From Pseudomonas sp. L5B5 (GTDB lineage: Bacteria; Pseudomonadota; Gammaproteobacteria; Pseudomonadales; Pseudomonadaceae), in NCBI RefSeq assembly GCF_020520285.1, contig NZ_CP084742.1, positions 1,364,001-1,428,000 of the forward strand: a stretch of 64,000 nucleotides of DNA, in the 5' to 3' direction. Every line of letters begins with the position of its first letter. Position 1 is the first letter of the stretch. Of this stretch, positions 24,566-33,494 are shown one piece after another. Below the pieces are notes generated by a model. It saw nothing but the letters and a program-made list of their open reading frames with translations. It was not told the origin of the DNA and made no database searches. The position numbers and the translations under genes are program-made.

Positions 24566-27500
24566 AGATCCTGGCCATCCGCCTGAAGAACCTGGCCTCC
24601 CTGGCCGGCCCGTTCGAGATCGACTTCACCGCCGAGCCCCTGGCCAGTGCCGGCCTGTTCGCCATCACCGGCCCCACCGGCGCCGGCAAGAGCACCCTGC
24701 TCGACGCCCTGTGCCTGGCGCTGTTCGGCGCCGTGCCCCGGCTGAGCAACATCGCCAAGGAAAACAAGGTCCCGGATGTCGACAGCGAGATTTCCACCGG
24801 TGACCCGCGCACCCTGCTGCGCCGGGGCACCGGCAGCGGGTTCGCCGAAGTGGATTTTTTCGGCATTGACGGGCACCGCTACCGCGCCCGCTGGGAAACC
24901 AACCGCGCCCGCGACAAGGCCACGGGCAAGCTGCAAGCCAGCCGCCAAAGCCTCACCGATCTGGACAACAATCAATTGCTGGCCAGTAGCAAGCGCGATT
25001 ACGAACAACTGATCGAATCCAAGCTGGGGCTCAACTTCGCCCAATTCACCCGGGCTGTGATGCTGGCTCAGAGCGAGTTCAGCGCCTTCCTCAAGGCCGA
25101 GGACAAGGAACGCAGCGAGTTGCTGGAAAAGCTCACCAACACGGCAATCTACAGCCAGCTGGGCAAGCGCGCCTTCAGCAAGGCCAAGGAAGCCGACGAA
25201 GCGCACAAGGCCCTCACCGCCCAGGCCAGCGGCGTTGCCCCGCTGCCAGCCGAGGAACGTGCCGAGCTGGACCAGCAGTTGGGCGCCGCCCGGGACCAGC
25301 TCAAGGCCCGGCAACTGCAACTCAAGCAGCTGGAGGCCCAGCACGGCTGGCTCAAGGAATTGCGCCAGTGGCAGGAGGCCCGGCACAGTGCCGCCGAGCA
25401 GTTGCAGGAAGCCGAGGCAGAGGCGCAGGTCCTGGCCCCCGAACGCCTGCGCCTGGAGCGCCTGGAGCAGTTGGCGCCGCAGCGCCATCAGTTCCTGCGC
25501 CAGGTCGAACTGACCGCGACCCTCGCACCTCTGCAACGGCAGATCGAGCAGCAACAGGCGCAACAAACGCAGTTGCAGCAGCAACAAGAACAACGACAGC
25601 AGCAGGTCCAGGACAGTAGCGCCAGCCTGGCCCAGGCCCAGGAGCAATCCAGCGCCAAGGCGCCGCTGCTGCGCGAAGCCTTTGCCGAACAAGGCAACCT
25701 GCAACGCCTGGAGCAGGAGCTGGCCCAGGCCACCCAGGCCCGGGAGCGCGCCGAGCAGGCCAACACCCAGGGCCAGCAGGACATCCAGCACTTGCAGGAG
25801 CAGCAACGCCTGGTGGCCGAGCGCCTGGAACGGATCGCCGGGCAACTGCAGCACAGCGCCACCCTCGCGCCTCTGAGCGAAGCCTGGGATGCCTATCGCG
25901 GGCGCTTGCAGCAGCTGGTGCAGATCGGTAATCGCCTGAACCAGGGCCAGGCGGAACTGCCGGGCCTTGAGCAGCGCGCTGAAACCGCCGCTCGCCAGTT
26001 GGGTGAGCAACGGGCACAGCTGGAACTGCTGTATCGCGAGGCCGGCGCCGAGCCCCAGGCCGTGGCGGAGCAGATCCAGTTGCTGGGCACGCTGCTACAG
26101 GACAACCGCAAGCAGCAACGCTCGTTCGAGGACCTGGCCCGACTCTGGACCCAGCAGCAAGAGCTGGAGCAACGCACCCAGGCCCTGCAAGACAAGCAAC
26201 AAACGGCGGCCATCGAGCGCGATGCGTTGACCAAGGCCGGTATCCAGGCCAAGGCCGACCTGGTGGTAGCCGAGCAGACCCTGAGCGTCACCCAGGCCCT
26301 GCTGGAGCGCCAGCGCCTGGCCCGCAGCGCCAGCGTGGAAGAGTTGCGTGCGCAATTGCAGGACGATCAGCCATGCCCGGTATGCGGCAGTGTCGAGCAC
26401 CCGTATCACCAACCCGAGGCCCTGTTGCAGAGCCTTGGCCGCCATGACGAAAACGAAGAAGCCGCCGCCCGGAAAGTCGTGGATGGGCTTAAGGAACAAC
26501 TGGCCGAACTGCGTGCCCAGGTCCAGGGCCTGATCGCCCAGCAGAAAGAGTTGCTACAGCAACAGGAACAGCTGGCCACCCAACAAGAGGCCCTGGCCCC
26601 GAGCCTGCAGGCCCACACCCTGGGCGCCAAGCTGCTGGACCAGGACCCGCCCCAGCGCGATGCCTGGCTGCAACGGCAGTTGGAGCAGTTGCAACAGAGC
26701 ATCGGCCAGGACGAGCAGCGCCAGGACGCCCTGCTGACCCTGCAAAAGGATGCCGTGCGCCTGCAAGGTCAGTTACAAACCGCCGTCGATGCCAGCCAGC
26801 AGGCCGCCCTGCAACTGGAGAAACAGCGCGAGCAACTGGATGCCGATCGCCAGCGCCTGGATGAGGAGCTTGGCGGCTTCAGCCAGTGGCTGCCCGGCGA
26901 GCAGCTCGACGGCCTGCGCCGCGACCCGGCGGCGAGCTTCATGCAACTGGACCAGCAAGTGCTGCAACGCATCGAGCAACTGCGCGAGCAGCAGGATGAA
27001 ACCCAAGAACAACAACAGCGCCAGCTGGCCCTGGACAAGGAACAAGACCGCCAGCAGACCCGCCTGCAGCAATTGCATGACGCCCGGCAGCAGGCCGAGG
27101 CCCTCAAGCAACAGCAACAGGCGCGCCAGCAGCGGTTGGCCGAGTTGCTGGGAACCCACGACAGCGCCGAGCACTGGCAGCAGCAGCTGGAACAGAGCGT
27201 CGAGCAGGCCCGCATGGCCCAGGCCACGGCCCAGCAACAAGTGCAGGAACTGCAACAGCAACTGATCCAGCTGGCCGCCGAGCTCAAGGCCGGCCAGGAG
27301 CGCCGCCAGGCCCTGGAAGCCGAGCAGCAGCAACTGGCCGCCAGCATCGAGCAGTGGCGCGCCCAGCATCCGCAACTCGACGATGCCGGGCTGCAAGGAC
27401 TGCTGGAACTGGACGACAGCCAGGTCCGACAACTGCGCGAGCGCCTGCAGGCCAACGACAAGGCCATCGAACAGGCCCGGGTACTGCTCGAGGAGCGCCA

Positions 27501-28203
27501 GCAGCGCCTGGAACAGCACCAGGCTCAGCACAACGGCAACCTGGAAGCCGACGAACTGGCCCAAGCCCTGGAAACCACTCAGCAACAAGCGCTGGCCGAC
27601 GAGCAGCAGGTGGCCGAGCTGCGCGCCCGCCAGAGCGAAGACCAACGTCGCCAGGAGGCCAACCAGGCCCTGGCCCAGGGCATCGCCCAGGCGTACGAGC
27701 AATGGCAACGCTGGGCCAGGCTCAGCGCCCTGATCGGCTCGGCCGAGGGCGACAAGTTCCGCAAGATCGCCCAGGCCTACAACCTCGACCTGCTGGTGCA
27801 CCACGCCAACGCGCAACTGCGCCAGCTGGTACGGCGTTATCGCCTCAAGCGCGGCGGCAGCATGCTCGGCCTGCTGGTGCTGGACACCGAGATGGGCGAT
27901 GAGCTGCGCTCGGTGCATTCGCTGTCCGGCGGCGAGACCTTCCTGGTGTCCCTGGCCCTGGCCCTGGGGTTGGCGTCCATGGCGTCCAGCACGCTGAAGA
28001 TCGAGTCGCTGTTCATCGACGAAGGTTTCGGCAGCCTCGACCCCGAGTCGCTGCAACTGGCCATGGACGCCCTCGACGGCCTCCAGGCCCAGGGCCGCAA
28101 GGTCGGGGTGATTTCCCACGTGCAGGAAATGCACGAACGCATCGCGGTGCAGATCCAGGTCAGCCGCCAGGGCAACGGCCTGAGCCAGCTGGAGGTGAAA
28201 TGA
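24562..28203 (+). CDS. sbcC: Exonuclease SbcCD, ATPase subunit SbcC
   Basis: 1213 residues, a Rad50/SMC-type ATPase. Walker A is GPTGAGKSTLLDA near residue 34. Two very long glutamine-rich coiled coils flank a zinc hook CPVC at 605-608, almost exactly the middle of the chain. The C-terminal head has the signature SLSGGETFLVSLALA and Walker B LFIDEGFGSLD. It dimerises through the hook and drives SbcD. It is translationally coupled to sbcD upstream and to the glutathione S-transferase gene downstream (ATGA overlaps). Confidence 0.97.
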   Translation: MKILAIRLKNLASLAGPFEIDFTAEPLASAGLFAITGPTGAGKSTLLDALCLALFGAVPRLSNIAKENKVPDVDSEISTGDPRTLLRRGTGSGFAEVDFFGIDGHRYRARWETNRARDKATGKLQASRQSLTDLDNNQLLASSKRDYEQLIESKLGLNFAQFTRAVMLAQSEFSAFLKAEDKERSELLEKLTNTAIYSQLGKRAFSKAKEADEAHKALTAQASGVAPLPAEERAELDQQLGAARDQLKARQLQLKQLEAQHGWLKELRQWQEARHSAAEQLQEAEAEAQVLAPERLRLERLEQLAPQRHQFLRQVELTATLAPLQRQIEQQQAQQTQLQQQQEQRQQQVQDSSASLAQAQEQSSAKAPLLREAFAEQGNLQRLEQELAQATQARERAEQANTQGQQDIQHLQEQQRLVAERLERIAGQLQHSATLAPLSEAWDAYRGRLQQLVQIGNRLNQGQAELPGLEQRAETAARQLGEQRAQLELLYREAGAEPQAVAEQIQLLGTLLQDNRKQQRSFEDLARLWTQQQELEQRTQALQDKQQTAAIERDALTKAGIQAKADLVVAEQTLSVTQALLERQRLARSASVEELRAQLQDDQPCPVCGSVEHPYHQPEALLQSLGRHDENEEAAARKVVDGLKEQLAELRAQVQGLIAQQKELLQQQEQLATQQEALAPSLQAHTLGAKLLDQDPPQRDAWLQRQLEQLQQSIGQDEQRQDALLTLQKDAVRLQGQLQTAVDASQQAALQLEKQREQLDADRQRLDEELGGFSQWLPGEQLDGLRRDPAASFMQLDQQVLQRIEQLREQQDETQEQQQRQLALDKEQDRQQTRLQQLHDARQQAEALKQQQQARQQRLAELLGTHDSAEHWQQQLEQSVEQARMAQATAQQQVQELQQQLIQLAAELKAGQERRQALEAEQQQLAASIEQWRAQHPQLDDAGLQGLLELDDSQVRQLRERLQANDKAIEQARVLLEERQQRLEQHQAQHNGNLEADELAQALETTQQQALADEQQVAELRARQSEDQRRQEANQALAQGIAQAYEQWQRWARLSALIGSAEGDKFRKIAQAYNLDLLVHHANAQLRQLVRRYRLKRGGSMLGLLVLDTEMGDELRSVHSLSGGETFLVSLALALGLASMASSTLKIESLFIDEGFGSLDPESLQLAMDALDGLQAQGRKVGVISHVQEMHERIAVQIQVSRQGNGLSQLEVK

Positions 28204-28814
28204 GCATGGCCGAACCGATCCTCTACTCGTTCCGTCGCTGCCCCTACGCCATGCGCGCCCGCCTGGCCCTGCGCTATGCCGGGGTGGCGCCGCGGATCGT
28301 CGAGGTCAGCCTCAAGGCCAAGCCGCCTGAAATGCTGGCGCTGTCGGCCAAGGGCACGGTGCCCGTGCTCAAGGTCGGGGAGCAGGTCATCGACGAGAGC
28401 CTGCAGATCATGCTCTGGGCGCTGGAGCAGGACGACCCCGAAGATTGGCGCCTGCTGGGCGACCCTCGAGCCGGGGCGCAGATGGCGGCGTTGATCGAGG
28501 ACAACGACCAGGTCTTCAAGGTCCACCTCAACCGCTACAAGTACCCCGAGCGTTACCCGGAGGCACCGATGGAGCACCACCGGGCCCAGGGCGAGCTGTT
28601 CCTGGCGCGCCTGGAAGGACTGTTGAGCCAGCGCCGCTATCTGCTGGGCGCGCGGCCGAGCCTGGCGGACGCGGCCCTGCTGCCCTTCGTCCGCCAGTTC
28701 GCCCATGTGGACCGTGCCTGGTTCGCCCAGGCGCCCTACCCGGCACTGCAAGCCTGGTTGTTGGCCTGGCTCGAGTCCGAACTGTTCAGCGCGATCATGG
28801 CCAAGCCCGCCTGA
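28200..28814 (+). CDS. Glutathione S-transferase family protein
   Basis: 204 residues. The N-terminal 75 residues form a thioredoxin-like domain with the start SFRRCPYAMRARLALRYAG and the cis-proline/substrate segment GTVPVLKVGEQVIDES. The C-terminal half is helical (GARPSLADAALLPFVRQFAHVD). A CPYA motif at the active-site position suggests a cysteine-type (omega/beta-like) enzyme carrying out thiol transfer rather than classic conjugation. It overlaps sbcC by 4 bases, so it is co-expressed with the repair nuclease; whether it takes part in DNA repair is unknown. An alternative ATG sits two codons on, at 28206. Confidence 0.85.
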   Translation: MSMAEPILYSFRRCPYAMRARLALRYAGVAPRIVEVSLKAKPPEMLALSAKGTVPVLKVGEQVIDESLQIMLWALEQDDPEDWRLLGDPRAGAQMAALIEDNDQVFKVHLNRYKYPERYPEAPMEHHRAQGELFLARLEGLLSQRRYLLGARPSLADAALLPFVRQFAHVDRAWFAQAPYPALQAWLLAWLESELFSAIMAKPA

Positions 28815-28827
28815 CACCGAGTTGCGC

Positions 28828-29040
28828 TTGCCTGGCCGAACGCCGAGGGCTCTGCCTCGCAGGCTCGCCAGCAGCTACAGCCCTGTGCAGCCTCGCTTCG
28901 TGTAGCCGCTGCCGCAGGCTGCGCACGACCGCGCAGCGGGCGCAATTGCGGTTGTCTGATCAAACGCCGAGGGGCCTGCGGACCCTGTCGCAGCCTCGCG
29001 CGCTCGGCAGCGGCGACACGCGCTGCGCCGCTGCCGCCAG
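28828..29040. repeat. REP repeat cluster
   Basis: Several REP arms fill the 286-base gap: GTAGCCGCTGCCGCAGGC and its partner at 28891-28943 (identical over 53 bases to 11005-11057), and a more diverged copy at 28990-29035 (CTCGGCAGCGGCGACACG, GCGCTGCGCCGCTGCCG). No gene is seen in the gap. Confidence 0.75.
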
Positions 29041-29100
29041 GCGAAATCGGCAAAATTGCCGTGCTAAGGTTCAACACCTGCCCTGGAACTGCGAGCCGCC

Positions 29101-29742
29101 ATGTCCATCGTGATCCGTACCCATCCCCGCCTGACCTTCGGTGTCCTGGCCGGCTGCATCGCCGGCCTGCTGGTGCCAGCCCAGACCCTGGCCGGCAAGG
29201 TCCTCATCGGCTGGAACGTGGCGGTCTGGACCTACCTGGCGCTGATGTTCTGGCTGACGGTCCGGGCCCGGGCCGACCAGGTCAAGCGCATCGCCGAGAC
29301 CGAGGACGAAAATGCCGGGCTGGTGCTGCTGATCGTCTGTGTCGCCGCCATCGCCAGCCTCGTGGCCATCACCCTGGAACTGGTGGGCAGCAAAGACCTG
29401 GACACCCACCGGCGCTTGCTGCACTACGGCTTCACCGGGTTGACGGTGATCGGCTCCTGGCTGCTGGTGGGGGTGATCTTCAGCGTCCACTACGCCCGCC
29501 TCTACTACACCTGGGACGGCCCGGAGCCGGCCCTGCGCTTCGCCGAGAACCTGAAGGATCCCGACTATTGGGACTTCCTGTACTTCTCCTTCACCATCGG
29601 CGTGGCCGTACAGACCTCGGACGTCGGGGTGGCGACCCGCGAACTGCGGCGGATCGTCCTCGCCCAGTCGCTGATCGGTTTCCTCTTCAATACCGCGATC
29701 CTGGGGTTTTCCATCAACATCGCCGCCGGGCTGTTCAGCTGA
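29101..29742 (+). CDS. DUF1345 membrane protein
   Basis: 213 residues with about five transmembrane helices (near 13-30, 38-57, 78-97, 112-133, 188-210). It has the conserved DUF1345 stretch [11 protein letters not shown] followed by [21 protein letters not shown], ending with a [11 protein letters not shown] helix. The function of this family is unknown; it is an inner-membrane protein. It is a single gene between a REP cluster and an AraC regulator, with no clear operon partner. The ATG at 29101 is the only start before the first helix. Confidence 0.88.
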   Translation: MSIVIRTHPRLTFGVLAGCIAGLLVPAQTLAGKVLIGWNVAVWTYLALMFWLTVRARADQVKRIAETEDENAGLVLLIVCVAAIASLVAITLELVGSKDLDTHRRLLHYGFTGLTVIGSWLLVGVIFSVHYARLYYTWDGPEPALRFAENLKDPDYWDFLYFSFTIGVAVQTSDVGVATRELRRIVLAQSLIGFLFNTAILGFSINIAAGLFS

Positions 29743-29814
29743 GTTGCACGAAACTTCTAGACGCCCGCCCAGCCCGGTCGTTGAATGCCCAGGTAAATCC
29801 AACGGCAGCCCAGC

Positions 29815-30654
29815 ATGAGTACGCACAACTGGATCGACCTGGCCCAGGACGCCGACACCGGCATCGAGACCCTGCGCGCCCACTTCACTGGCCACGCCTA
29901 TGACCCGCACTGGCACGACAGCTACCTGGTGGGGGTCACCGAGCAAGGTGTACAGCAGTTCAACTGCCGTCGCACCCGGCACCAGAGCACACCCGGCAAG
30001 GTGTTCTTGCTCGAGCCCGGGGAAATCCACGACGGCGAGGCGCCCACCGCTGGTGGCTTCACCTACCGCATGCTGTACCTGGACCCGCAGTGGCTGACGC
30101 GCGAACTGGGGGCGCTATTCGCCGAAGCGCCGATCGATAGCCAACTGGGGTTCGACAGCACCCTGGCCTGCGATCCACGACTGGCCCAGGCCACCAGCGC
30201 GGCATTTCACAGCCTGCACCACAGCGAATTGCGCATCGTGCGCCAGAGCGCCATGGATCGCCTGCTCGAGCAATTGACCGGGCACCTGCAGTGGCGCCAG
30301 CGCTATGGCCAGGACCCGCGCCTGCCCCGGGTGGCGCAACGGGCTCGCGACTACCTGCATGCCCACCTCTACCAGGACCTGAGCCTGGAAGCCCTGAGCA
30401 GCGCCTGCGGCGTCGACCGTTTCCGCCTGAGCCGAGCCTTCAAGGCCGCCTTCGGCCTGCCGCCTCACGCCTATCTGGTGCAGTTGCGCCTGAGCCACGC
30501 CCGGCGCTTGCTGGCCGGTGGTGCTGCGCCGGCCGAGGTGGCCAGCGCCCTGGGCTTTGCCGACCAGAGCCATCTCGGGCGCTGGTTCATGCGGGCTTAC
30601 GGCCTGAGCCCGGCGCTGTACCGCAGGCGCTGCACAAAGCTTCCAGACGCCTGA
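29815..30654 (+). CDS. AraC-family regulator linked to a LysE exporter
   Basis: 279 residues. The N-terminal cupin-like ligand domain contains DPHWHDSYLVGVTEQGVQ and LLEPGEIHDG. The C-terminal DNA-binding domain has two helix-turn-helix motifs (LEALSSACGVDRFRLSRAF and PAEVASALGFADQSHLGRWF). The gene is followed 50 bases later, on the same strand, by a LysE-type exporter, a very common arrangement in Pseudomonas in which the regulator senses the amino acid or related metabolite to be exported. The ligand is unknown. Confidence 0.9.
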   Translation: MSTHNWIDLAQDADTGIETLRAHFTGHAYDPHWHDSYLVGVTEQGVQQFNCRRTRHQSTPGKVFLLEPGEIHDGEAPTAGGFTYRMLYLDPQWLTRELGALFAEAPIDSQLGFDSTLACDPRLAQATSAAFHSLHHSELRIVRQSAMDRLLEQLTGHLQWRQRYGQDPRLPRVAQRARDYLHAHLYQDLSLEALSSACGVDRFRLSRAFKAAFGLPPHAYLVQLRLSHARRLLAGGAAPAEVASALGFADQSHLGRWFMRAYGLSPALYRRRCTKLPDA

Positions 30655-30704
30655 GGCGCAGGCCGCGAAGATCAGCCCTCCGATCTTCACTGGAGCCATC
30701 CATC

Positions 30705-31310
30705 ATGTTGCCTTCCCTGCCCAGCCTGCTGCCCTTCGTTCTGTTCGCCATCGTCGCCTCCATTACCCCGGGGCCGACCAATCTCCTGGTACTGAGCAAC
30801 AGTGCCCGCTATGGCCTGCGGGCCGCGCTGCCGATCATCTTCGGCGCTGGCGCCGCCGCTGCCGGCATGGTGTGGCTGGTGGGCGGCGGACTGGGGGACA
30901 AGCTGGTCCACCTGCCGGGAGTGCAACTGGCCATGCAGGTGGTCGGCCTGCTGTGGCTGAGCGGCCTGGCCTGGCAAATTTGGCACGCCCCGACCCAAAC
31001 CGCACATGCCGCCGCGCAACGACGCTTGGGGTTCCTCGGTGCGGCGGCCCTGCAACTGGTGAACCCCAAGACCTGGCTGATGGCGCTGGCAGTGGTCAGC
31101 GTGTTCGCCGGACCTGCGGACGATCGCCAGGACCGGGTGCTGTGCCTGTCGCTGGTGTTCCTGCTCATCGCCCTGCCCTGCCTGGGCGCCTGGGCTTTGC
31201 TGGGGGCCGGCTCGGCGCGCTGGCTGGGTTCGCCCCGCGCAATGCAGCACTTCAATCGGGGCATGGCGCTACTGTTGCTGGCCGCCACCTGGTTGAGCCT
31301 GTGGACCTGA
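30705..31310 (+). CDS. LysE/RhtB-family amino-acid exporter
   Basis: 201 residues, about six transmembrane helices. The N-terminus carries the family motif SITPGPTNLLVLSNSARYG, followed by the second conserved block AALQLVNPKTWLMALA. LysE/RhtB proteins export amino acids or their analogues. The start at 30705 gives the family N-terminus behind TGGAGCC; a longer in-frame extension overlapping the regulator gene is rejected. It probably forms a transcription unit with the AraC gene upstream. The substrate is not predictable. Confidence 0.9.
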   Translation: MLPSLPSLLPFVLFAIVASITPGPTNLLVLSNSARYGLRAALPIIFGAGAAAAGMVWLVGGGLGDKLVHLPGVQLAMQVVGLLWLSGLAWQIWHAPTQTAHAAAQRRLGFLGAAALQLVNPKTWLMALAVVSVFAGPADDRQDRVLCLSLVFLLIALPCLGAWALLGAGSARWLGSPRAMQHFNRGMALLLLAATWLSLWT

Positions 31311-31439
31311 GGAGCCAACAGGCACGCCACGTCACAGGGCATTCGAGCTGGTACCTGGAGCCCTGGTCGACGAATGCACCGTTGGTCAGGGAAGGATCGG
31401 TTCAGCGTTGATTTTCCCCCACGCCACGCTTGACGACCG

Positions 31440-31472
31440 AACCGGTTTTGCGGTTTCCTGAAACCGGTTTCA
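31440..31472. promoter_or_regulatory. PtxS operator(s) upstream of ptxS
   Basis: A perfect 14-bp PtxS site, TGAAACCGGTTTCA, lies at 31459-31472, 54 bases before the ptxS start. A second, degenerate core (AACCGGTT, 31440-31447) is centred exactly 22 bases upstream, two DNA turns away. PtxS is known to bind the palindrome and release it on binding 2-ketogluconate, so ptxS should be autoregulated. Confidence 0.9.
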
Positions 31473-31526
31473 TTCACCCCTGTGGAGCCTGTAAGCCGAT
31501 AATTCCAAGAATAAAGGTCATCGCCC

Positions 31527-32552
31527 GTGAATCAGTTTTCCGCTGCCCAGCGCAGCCGCGTCACCATGCTCGATGTCGCCCGCCGTGCCGGGGTCTCCAA
31601 GGCCAGCGTGTCGCGTTTCATCGGCGAAGACCGCGCCCTGCTCTCCGATGCCATCGCCTTGCGCATCGAACAAGCCATCGGCGAACTGGGCTATCGCCCG
31701 AACCAGATGGCCCGCGGCCTGAAACGCGGGCGCACACGCCTGATCGGCATGCTGGTAGCCGATATCCGCAACCCTTATTCGATTGCCGTGATGCACGGAG
31801 TGGAAACCGCCTGCCGCCTGCACGGCTACAGCCTGGTGGTGTGCAACACCGACCGCGACGACCAGCAAGAGGCCCGGCACCTGGCCAACCTGCGGGCCTA
31901 CAACATCGAAGGCCTGATCGTGAACACCCTCGGCCACCACCTGGACCTGTTGCAACAACTGCAGCAGGAAATGCCCATGGTGCTGGTGGATCGCAAGCTC
32001 GCGCGGTTGCAGGCCGATCTGGTGGGGCTGGACAACCCCGGCGCCGTGCACAGCGCCATCGAACACCTCGAACAGCAGGGCTACCGTGACCTGCTGCTGG
32101 TCAGCGAACCCCATGACGGCACCAGCTCGCGCCTGGAACGCAGCACCAGCTTCAAGGCCGAGATCGTCCGCCGCCCGCCCCTGCGGGGTCAGGTCCTGGA
32201 AACCGGCGCCGGGTTCAATGCCGGCCTGCAGACCTTCCTCGACACCCCGGGCCCCGGGCCCAAGGCGCTGTTCTGCGCCAATGGCGTGGCCACGCTGGCG
32301 GCCTGCGACGCCCTGCGCCAGCTCGGCAAGCCATTGTTCGGCGAGCTGGGGCTGGTTGCCCTCGATGATCTGGATTGGTATCCGCTGGTGGGCAACGGCA
32401 TCACCGCCCTGGCCCAACCCACGGCAGCCATGGGCGCCAGTGCCTTCGAATGCCTGCTCAAGCGCCTGCAGGGCGATACCGGACCGGCGCGGGTGATGGA
32501 CTTTCCAACGCAACTGATAATCCGCGGTTCGACCCGCCAGGCCCGAGGATAA
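31527..32552 (+). CDS. ptxS: LacI-family repressor of 2-ketogluconate metabolism, PtxS
   Basis: 341 residues with a GTG start behind AAAGG (31513-31517). The N-terminal LacI helix-turn-helix is MLDVARRAGVSKASVSRF (about 14-31), with hinge GYRPNQMARGLKRGRT. The remainder is a periplasmic-binding-protein fold (IGMLVADIRNPYS...). Identity as PtxS rests on the flanking perfect TGAAACCGGTTTCA sites and on the adjacent kguEKTD genes, the same order as in P. aeruginosa. It represses itself and the kgu operon until 2-ketogluconate is present; in P. aeruginosa it also affects exotoxin A expression. Confidence 0.95.
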   Translation: MNQFSAAQRSRVTMLDVARRAGVSKASVSRFIGEDRALLSDAIALRIEQAIGELGYRPNQMARGLKRGRTRLIGMLVADIRNPYSIAVMHGVETACRLHGYSLVVCNTDRDDQQEARHLANLRAYNIEGLIVNTLGHHLDLLQQLQQEMPMVLVDRKLARLQADLVGLDNPGAVHSAIEHLEQQGYRDLLLVSEPHDGTSSRLERSTSFKAEIVRRPPLRGQVLETGAGFNAGLQTFLDTPGPGPKALFCANGVATLAACDALRQLGKPLFGELGLVALDDLDWYPLVGNGITALAQPTAAMGASAFECLLKRLQGDTGPARVMDFPTQLIIRGSTRQARG

Positions 32553-32587
32553 GGCTGTGCAAGGCCGTGCGAACCTGGATGCACGGC

Positions 32588-32632
32588 GTGTAGCCGCTGC
32601 CACAGGCTGCGCATGGGCGCGCAGCGGCCACA
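32588..32632. repeat. REP repeat
   Basis: One inverted pair, GTAGCCGCTGCCACAGGC and GCGCGCAGCGGCCACA around a short ATGG centre, sits between ptxS and the kguE operator. It may attenuate read-through from ptxS into kguE. Confidence 0.75.
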
Positions 32633-32685
32633 AGGTGCGGCAAACGCAGGGATAGACAACAACACGCAATTGACTCGAACAAAAA

Positions 32686-32699
32686 TGAAACCGGTTTCA
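32686..32699 (+). promoter_or_regulatory. PtxS operator of the kgu operon
   Basis: Perfect 14-bp palindrome TGAAACCGGTTTCA, identical to the one before ptxS, ending 12 bases before the kguE start at 32712. A TTGACT hexamer at 32670-32675 could be a -35 box. Repressor bound here would cover the promoter's downstream part or the leader and Shine-Dalgarno region. Confidence 0.92.
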
Positions 32700-32711
32700 G
32701 AGGTAGGCAAC

Positions 32712-33494
32712 ATGATTAGATCCCCCGTTTCCATCAGCCTGTCCAGCTACGGCGCGGACCTTGTGCGCCAGCACGGCCAGGGCCATTTCATTCCCCTGGT
32801 GGCCGCTGCTGGTGCCTCCTGCATTGAATGGCGCGAAGAACTGCTGACCGGCGAGAACCCCGCCGAACTGGCCCGCAGCGCTCGTGAACACCGCCTGGAC
32901 AGCGTGTACTCCTCGCCCCTGGAACTGTGGCAGCCAGGTCGCAGCGAACCCGCCCCGCAACTGTCCGCCACCTTGCAGCGGGCCCGGGAATTCGGCGCCC
33001 GCCAGCTCAAGGTGTCCCTCGGTCATTTCAACGAACACCATGACCTGCGCTGCCTGGCCAGCCTGCTGTTCCGCCAGCCGCTGGAGTTGCTGGTGGAAAA
33101 CGACCAGACCGCCCACGGCGGGCGCATCGAGCCGTTCCAGCGGTTCTTCAGCGCCGTGGAATCACTCAACCTGCCGCTGCGCATGACCTTCGATATCGGC
33201 AACTGGCAATGGCAGGAACAATCGGCCGTCAATGCCGCCCGCCTGCTGGGCCGGCATGTGGGCTACGTGCATTGCAAGGCGGTGCGCCAACGGGTCGACG
33301 GCAAGCTGGTGGCAATACCGCCCGGCACCCCGGAGCTGCATCAGTGGGAACAACTGCTGCGGCACATGACCCAAGGTATTACCCGGGCCGTGGAATACCC
33401 GTTGCAGGGCGACGACCTGATGCGAGTGACCGCCACCCAGGTCGAGCTGCTGGCCCACCTGGGGCAGTCGCGACTGGAGAACACCCATGTCTGA
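32712..33494 (+). CDS. kguE: KguE, TIM-barrel epimerase/isomerase-like protein of 2-ketogluconate use
   Basis: 260 residues of sugar phosphate isomerase/epimerase (xylose isomerase-like TIM barrel) type, with features such as SCIEWREELLTG, LLVENDQTAHGG and MTFDIGNWQWQEQS, which supply acidic metal-binding residues. It is the first gene of the kgu operon. Its exact step is not settled in the literature; it is presumed to help convert 2-ketogluconate or its phosphate. The start at 32712 (MIRSPVSISL) is preferred over an ATG at 32685, which would place the PtxS operator inside the coding sequence. It overlaps kguK by 8 bases. Confidence 0.9.
   Translation: MIRSPVSISLSSYGADLVRQHGQGHFIPLVAAAGASCIEWREELLTGENPAELARSAREHRLDSVYSSPLELWQPGRSEPAPQLSATLQRAREFGARQLKVSLGHFNEHHDLRCLASLLFRQPLELLVENDQTAHGGRIEPFQRFFSAVESLNLPLRMTFDIGNWQWQEQSAVNAARLLGRHVGYVHCKAVRQRVDGKLVAIPPGTPELHQWEQLLRHMTQGITRAVEYPLQGDDLMRVTATQVELLAHLGQSRLENTHV

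Noticed and set aside
25500..27700. Tandem DNA repeat region
   Set aside because: Frequent CAG/CTG-rich words reflect glutamine-rich coiled-coil coding sequence; there is no exact tandem unit.
24481..28134. Long leucine-rich minus-strand frames opposite sbcC
   Set aside because: They are the complement of the glutamine-rich (CAG) coiled coil of SbcC; CTG runs simply read as leucine.
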